DNA from: Rosa chinensis
Lineage: Eukaryota; Streptophyta; Magnoliopsida; Rosales; Rosaceae
Reading direction: 5' to 3'
Assembly (NCBI RefSeq): GCF_002994745.2
Contig: NW_020126816.1
Coordinates: 248,001-312,000 of the forward strand
DNA length: 64,000 nt
The translations under genes and the position numbers were made by a program. The notes under the pieces are model-generated. The model ran no database searches. It was not told where the DNA came from and saw nothing but the letters and a program-made list of their open reading frames with translations. Below, piece after piece: positions 58,841 to 64,000 of the stretch. The stretch's first letter is position 1. Each line of letters begins with the position of its first letter.

Positions 58841-61167
58841 TGATAGGAGCATTTTAATTCGACGTTTTACTTGCTTTTCCCTGCATTTCTTGCGTTATTT
58901 CCTTATTAAAACCCTGTTTAGGAAAGTTTCCATTCTTTGATTGGGAAAGTTCCTATTTGTAGAAAGTTTCTATTTTTGTAGTTTCTATTTATCATTTTTA
59001 GTAAGTTTCCATTTTCGGTAGTTTCTATTTTTTAATTTTTAGAAAGTTTTCCATTTTCAGTTTAGGAAAGTTGTCATTTTTCATTTTAGGAAAGTTTCTA
59101 TTTTTCTTATTAGTTTCTATTTTCAGGACCTCCGAGCTAAAAAGTGGAAATGAACTCACAAATGGAAAGAGGAGCTTGCGAAAATCAAGGGGAGTAAAAA
59201 TGAAGAACAATGGGCCACAGAAATGAGCAGAAATGAAGAAAAGAAGTTTTCCTGGTCCAACCAGGAAACCCTGCGAAAAGGAGGAAAGCTTACCTATGAA
59301 GTTTCCAACGTTATCATGAAAAGAAATGGAAAAATGAAGTGTTATGACGTTGGAAGGTGACAAGGCTTGAAGTTGAAGCAACAGGGCCCAAGAACTCTCA
59401 AGAATGAAGTGGATTTTCGGCAAATGGATCAAAGGCCCATTAAGCCCATGCAAGTAGGGTTTATGACGCATGAATAAACCCTAGGGGGAGAATTTGCCGT
59501 CCAAAGCAAGAGAGAAACAAGGAAGTTGGCGTTAAAAATCAGAAAATAAGAAGAGATTTTCTAGGGAGATTTTCTAGGGCTATTTTTATGGAAAGAAAAT
59601 ACTTGGAGATAAACCCTAGAGATATTATTGCCGTGGAATTCCAAGAGGAAAAGAAGGAATTGCCGTGAATTAAAGAAGAAACCCTAGAGAATTCGGCAAG
59701 GAGATATTCAAGGGAGAAATAAAAGGAAGGAGAAAAAGGTGGAGACCTAGAAAATCTCAAAAGAAGTCTAGATACATTCCTATATTACCTAAAGGAGTTT
59801 TGGCCGAATTTAAAGTATAAAATCAGAATATTATCAAGGGAATTTCGGCCAAAGATATTAGGGAATTAAATGGAATTTTGTGATTGGTTGGACCACCTCA
59901 TAGGGCTTATGTGGCATGCGACCATTGGAGGAAATTATATGGAGTGACCAAGCAATTGCCGTGAGGATTCTTAGGGTTCACACGGCTTGGAAAGCAAGAA
60001 GGCCGTCCCCTATATATTCTCCTCTTCTTCCAACGTCAAGAAGTTCCTAGTTCCACACTTTTACGTTCTACACTTGAGAAATAATTCAGAAAACTCTCTA
60101 GCTTAGCCGTGCTCCTCTCCATCCTCTAGGGCAACCACGAAGTGCAAGCAAGGCCAAGGAAGAAGAAGACAAGCCGTGCATACCATCCACCCTCCACCTT
60201 GAAGATTGCTTTCGAAATTCAAGAGACCACATCATCACTTCATCCATCTCATCTTCATCACGGTGTAATCCGATTCTCCTTGTACCTTTGCTTTGTATTT
60301 TCGTTGGTTTTGCCTTAGTTGACACATATGTATGAACAAGTATTTATTTCTGGAATTTTATGATTAATTGTTAATTTTCAGATTCATATATTGCGATTTA
60401 TGGTTGCTTTTGTGTGAGTGTTTGATTAAATTTGCATGATAGAAATCTTTTGTATGATAATCTTGAATGGTTCGAAACATTTAGGGTTTTTATGTGAATG
60501 TTGCTACGAATTTGAGAACATGGATCAACTTTTTGGTTTTGTGTTCTTGAATCAACAAGTAGTAAAGGTTTTGTACAAAAACCGAAATTTAATCAAAGGA
60601 GATTGCAATTAGGTGAACTTTTTCATACTAAGTTGCACATTTGAATTGATAGCCTTTCTAGATGCTTAATGCGTTGAACATGACATGATTGACTAGCTTT
60701 CTAGGGTTTGATTGCATGTTTGATAGAATTAATCTAGGTGCTTTCACTTAGGTTAATTAGCATTGAAAGTAAAATATGGGAAATTGTTTGCTTTTGAACG
60801 TTTCACATGATCAATTCCTCTTGCATGACTATGATGAACAATGATGAACTTGAATTAACCTTGATTATAAATTCCGATTTGATCTTTGTTCGTGCATTTC
60901 ATTTGCATTTTTATGTTTTTGCATTTTAATTGTTTTCTTTACTTAGTTTAATTTCCGAAAATCAAAATCAAAAATCCCCCTAATTTCGTAAATATGTATA
61001 TATTTTGTTATATTTTTGTAAATATTATACTTTGTTTTAATTTTAATTGTTTAATTGTTTGACAATGACAGGTGTACCCTCAATCCCCGGAATAGAACGA
61101 TCCCTATTTATTATATACTACTAATGACATTTCAGGGTTAAATTGTGCGCTCCCTAAAGCAACATCA
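58841..61167 (+). repeat. Element H 5' LTR
   Basis: 2327 bp, TGATAGGAGC...AACATCA. U3 has GAAAGTTTC units and the palindrome at 59248-59268; the TATA box is at 60011-60017. The terminal U5 stem is weak (GCT/AGC and TGT/ACA with an internal loop). A 148-codon antisense frame (59025-59471) resembles one in J's U3. Confidence 0.92.
60011..60017 (+). promoter_or_regulatory. TATA box of H 5' LTR
   Basis: TATATAT after GGCCGTCCCC, with an ATTGG box at about 59884. Confidence 0.7.
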
Positions 61168-61172
61168 ATTTT

Positions 61173-61190
61173 TGGCGCCGTTGCCGGGGA
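61173..61190 (+). promoter_or_regulatory. Primer-binding site of element H (tRNA-Asp)
   Basis: TGGCGCCGTTGCCGGGGA after the 5-nt spacer ATTTT. Confidence 0.95.
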
Positions 61191-62865
61191 TTGAAAAATC
61201 ATTTGCCATATTGTGAATATGTGTTTTGTTTATATTGTGACCGAGAAAAAAAAAAAAAAAAAATTTTTACTTGTTAATTATTTGTAATTGTCGAAATTTA
61301 GTTAACTAATTACTTAGGTTGTTATTTATATTGTTGAATACAAATTTTTATTGTAGGTTGTAAATTAAAGAAGGAATAGGTGAAGTCGTGTTTATTAATA
61401 TTGGCCTAAACCCCTTATTGGTACCTAGTTCAGGTCCCTTAAGGTTGAGGGCGGCCTTTATTAACATTCATTGAACTGTCTTCACACTTAGGACCTTTTA
61501 TATCCAAGTAAGTATAGCCTATGTGGGATGGTGTCTAGGAAAGGGGACAACGCTCATGACAGGTTCTTGAATCCAGAAGTGCGTGCAAATGGGCCTAAAC
61601 CACAATGTGGGAGTAGCTCATGCCAAAATGGATTCTACCTCTTGTGGTCGCCCTCCCCTACCTGGCCATTTCAGTAAGGTTGCCCAAAGGATGTAGGAGG
61701 GACTTTGTGTCTAGACGACTATACTTGGGCCGCACGTCCTCTTGATTTACCGCTTGGAATTGAATTTGAAATCAATGATATATATAACAAATGAAAATAT
61801 TGTGATTCACTAAGGTATATTGGATTAAACATAGTCTTGAAAAGGGTAGCTGTTTCAGTCCCATTGCACATCGAGACTCCCTGTTCCCGTACCTAAGTGT
61901 TGAAAATAATTGTAAAGAAAAGGAAGAAAAACAAATATTTGTAAGTATTTTCGTAAAAAAAAAAAAAAAAAAAAAAAAAGAAGTGTACAAAGTGTGACGT
62001 TTTGTTGTGTAAAAGTTGTGTTTAAAATGTGTCTAATCTTGTTAAACAAAAGAAATGTAAAGAATTAATTGTAAATATTGTTAAATTCTTGATTGTTATA
62101 AGTGTGTAAAATCGTATGAGTAGATAAGGGCCCTTTTGTTAATATTGGCCTTAACCCTTCATTAGTGCCTTTCTAAGGTCTTATGAGGTTGAGGGCGGCT
62201 TTTATTAGCATTTGGAGAACTGTCTAACACTTGAGTTCTTTTCAAGCTGAGTAAGGGGCATATAGGTGGTGTCTAGGTTGAGACCCTGGGTGATGGGTTC
62301 AAATTGGATCTCAGAGACACTATAGACCGTGCGTAAACCACAATGTGGGAGTAGCCAATAGGGGCCTAAACCTCAATGAGGGAGTAGCCTCCGTAGTGTC
62401 ACCAAAATGAGTCCTCCCTCTCACTTACCTCTTAATCTGGCCATCTAGCCTTCTGAAACAAAGGAAAGTGACTTATGTCTAGGCGACTATCCCTAGATCG
62501 TATCTCACCAATAGTAGTGGTTTCTATTGGGCTCGACTTACAACTTGTAATCAATTGAGATATTAACTTTATTTTGTAAAGATAATAAGATACTTGAACA
62601 TAACCTCCACTTGTAAATTGTGTTGTTTGTACAATTTTTTACTTGTATAAACTTCTTACGTAGTTTATTTGTGAAAAGATTTTGGATAGTTTGTAATTTA
62701 TACTTCTCTTTATACTTGTATAAATCATAAATAGTAAAGTCGTGAATAGTAACTTGTGAATAGTGACTCGTGAATAGTAAGGTTGATGTATAAATCACTA
62801 ATTTGTAATTAACTCACTTTATACTTTGCTAACTTCTTTGAATTTTGATGATGTTCAGGATTCCT
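61191..62865 (+). other. Element H leader
   Basis: Module M1 at about 61390-61900 and module M2 at about 62105-62545, with A runs at 61246-61263 and 61955-61979 at the same positions as in C. A TTCAG precedes gag. No gene is seen. Confidence 0.7.
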
Positions 62866-62869
62866 ATGA

Positions 62870-64000
62870 ATGACCGAGCCTTTTAGACCCTCTACACTAA
62901 AGGAAATTGAAGCAAGGCTCGCTCGCTTGAAGGGTCCTTCACTTCTTGAGCACACAAGCCCTTCCCCTTCAACATACAAAGAGTACACATTTAACGAGCA
63001 AGGGAAGCGGACTTACTTTTCTGAGGAGTCTACATCACCTACACCAAGTCCATCTCCTCCTTCACGTTCACCTTCACCTGTGATTTCGTCCAACTCTACA
63101 CCACCACCTTCACCACCACCTGAAGAAGTCGAAGAAGAGAGAATGGCATCTATTAGGGAACTCTCCACCGCAACTGTTGAAGGAGGACCCCCTACAGGCA
63201 TAGTATACCCTGCCCCTGCAGCTGGAAGACAGGCAGAGTTCGAGCTTAAGAGTGGATTGTTGCACAAGCTCCCTATCTTCCATGGCCTTAATATGGAGGA
63301 TGCTAATAAGCACGTACGAGAATTCCAATCTGTTTGTGCAAACATGCAACCACAAGGGGCAGATGAGAATCTTCTGAAGATGAGAGCATTTCCATTCTCT
63401 CTAGCTGATAGAGCCAAGGATTGGCTATATGAGCTTCCTGCAGGACGTATCACATCATGGGAAACAATGAGAAAGGCCTTCTTGGAGAAATACTTCCCAG
63501 CTTCTAAGGTCATCACACTTAGAAAGAAGCTCAGTGGAATAGAGCAAGCCCATGATGAGTCCTATGCTGCTTACTATGAGAGGTTCAATTCCTTACTTGC
63601 ACAATGTCCTCAACATCAGATGAAGGATGAGACCCTACTCACATGTTTCTATGAAGGACTCTTACCCTTGGAAAGGCAAATGTTGGATGCTGCAGCTGGA
63701 GGAGCTTTCGTGGATAAGTCACCTGCAGTTGGGAAGGAGCTTATAGCTAATCGTGCCTTGAACTCCCAACAATATGAGGGGGTAGGACACTCTATTCGTA
63801 GGGTGCATGAGATGAGCAAGAATACTGCCATTGAAGACCAACTGAGTAAGCTTACTCTACTCATGAATCAAGTGGTAAGTTCCAAGGGACCAAGTGCAAC
63901 AATAGCTTGTGGAGTATGCTCTATGCAAGGGCATGTTACAGATCAGTGCCCTCAACTCAATGAGAATGGAGGATGGGAATCTGCAAATGCTATTGGAGGG
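62870..64000 (+). CDS. gag: Gag (or Gag-Pol) of element H, 3' end outside the window
   Basis: I read 377 codons without a stop. The start MTEPFRPSTLKEIEARLARLK and the gag core ([34 protein letters not shown]) closely match A and C. After about residue 303 the sequence changes: the zinc knuckle reads [15 protein letters not shown], the form found in J, not the CGVCFTQGHPTDQCP of A and C. The base missing in C is present here (TACCCTGCCCC). The start is the second ATG of ATGAATG. The product may be a gag-only protein or a full polyprotein; the window ends before the diagnostic junction. Confidence 0.92.
   Translation, partial: MTEPFRPSTLKEIEARLARLKGPSLLEHTSPSPSTYKEYTFNEQGKRTYFSEESTSPTPSPSPPSRSPSPVISSNSTPPPSPPPEEVEEERMASIRELSTATVEGGPPTGIVYPAPAAGRQAEFELKSGLLHKLPIFHGLNMEDANKHVREFQSVCANMQPQGADENLLKMRAFPFSLADRAKDWLYELPAGRITSWETMRKAFLEKYFPASKVITLRKKLSGIEQAHDESYAAYYERFNSLLAQCPQHQMKDETLLTCFYEGLLPLERQMLDAAAGGAFVDKSPAVGKELIANRALNSQQYEGVGHSIRRVHEMSKNTAIEDQLSKLTLLMNQVVSSKGPSATIACGVCSMQGHVTDQCPQLNENGGWESANAIGG

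Larger units (their letters stand above)
58841..64000 (+). mobile_element. Element H: 5' half of an LTR retrotransposon, truncated by the window edge
   Basis: A 5' LTR (58841-61167), PBS, leader with modules M1 and M2, and an open gag that continues past 64000. The left target duplicate is predicted to be ATTTT (58836-58840). The leader type (M1 plus M2) matches the gag-only elements A and C, but the gag departs from them near its zinc knuckle. Whether pol follows cannot be seen. Confidence 0.93.

Overview
This window is plant nuclear heterochromatin made only of nested LTR retrotransposons. I see no host gene, tRNA or rRNA gene, or CRISPR array. The elements belong to the Athila-type (non-chromovirus) branch of Ty3/gypsy. 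They share long LTRs (about 1.8-2.7 kb), a primer-binding site that matches 18 nt of the plant tRNA-Asp 3' end (TGGCGCCGTTGCCGGGGA), a single gag-pol frame with one CCHC knuckle, a DLGAS protease, an FMDD reverse transcriptase and a DD35E integrase, 5-bp target duplications and TGAT...ATCA LTR ends. The host is probably a eudicot, but the species cannot be named from repeats alone.

Layout, with element letters that are mine. G (+) is the oldest visible layer, a 220-bp LTR piece at 58621-58840. F (-) inserted into G; only 58606-58620 and 28569-28578 of F are visible. Solo LTR E (-, 28579-58605, target duplication ATTTT) and element A (-, 240-28568) both landed inside the first 20 bp of F. J (+, 30246-58334, duplication CTTCT) inserted into E. 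K (-, 32261-46679, duplication TTCTT) inserted into the 5' LTR of J. Element A was hit by a solo LTR S1 (+, 4302-6532, ATAAA), the coding-less element B (+, 6865-13388, TTCCC) and the gag-only element C (+, 14245-24007, TTGCA). D (-, 1-239) inserted into A's 3' LTR and runs off the left end. H (+, 58841-64000) inserted into G and runs off the right end. The deepest stack is five layers: K in J in E in F in G.

How the parts work together. K and J each keep one uninterrupted gag-pol gene (1867 and 1874 aa) and could supply all enzymes. K is structurally complete. J is complete except that K splits its 5' LTR. A and C are gag-only: both stop at the same deletion junction, where gag runs out of frame into the last codons of pol. 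A's gag frame was open before B and C split it, and C's gag has a one-base deletion. B keeps only LTRs, PBS, leader, an 18-codon pol tail and PPTs. Non-autonomous members would have to be mobilised in trans by J/K-like partners. H has an open gag that leaves the window.

The most interesting signals are in the noncoding parts. There is a terminal U5 hairpin with compensatory changes, three spaced polypurine tracts in every internal 3' region, a 6-codon upstream ORF overlapping each gag start as ATGAATG, leader modules shuffled between elements and copied into the 3' region of J and K, and mosaic joins in S1 and H.
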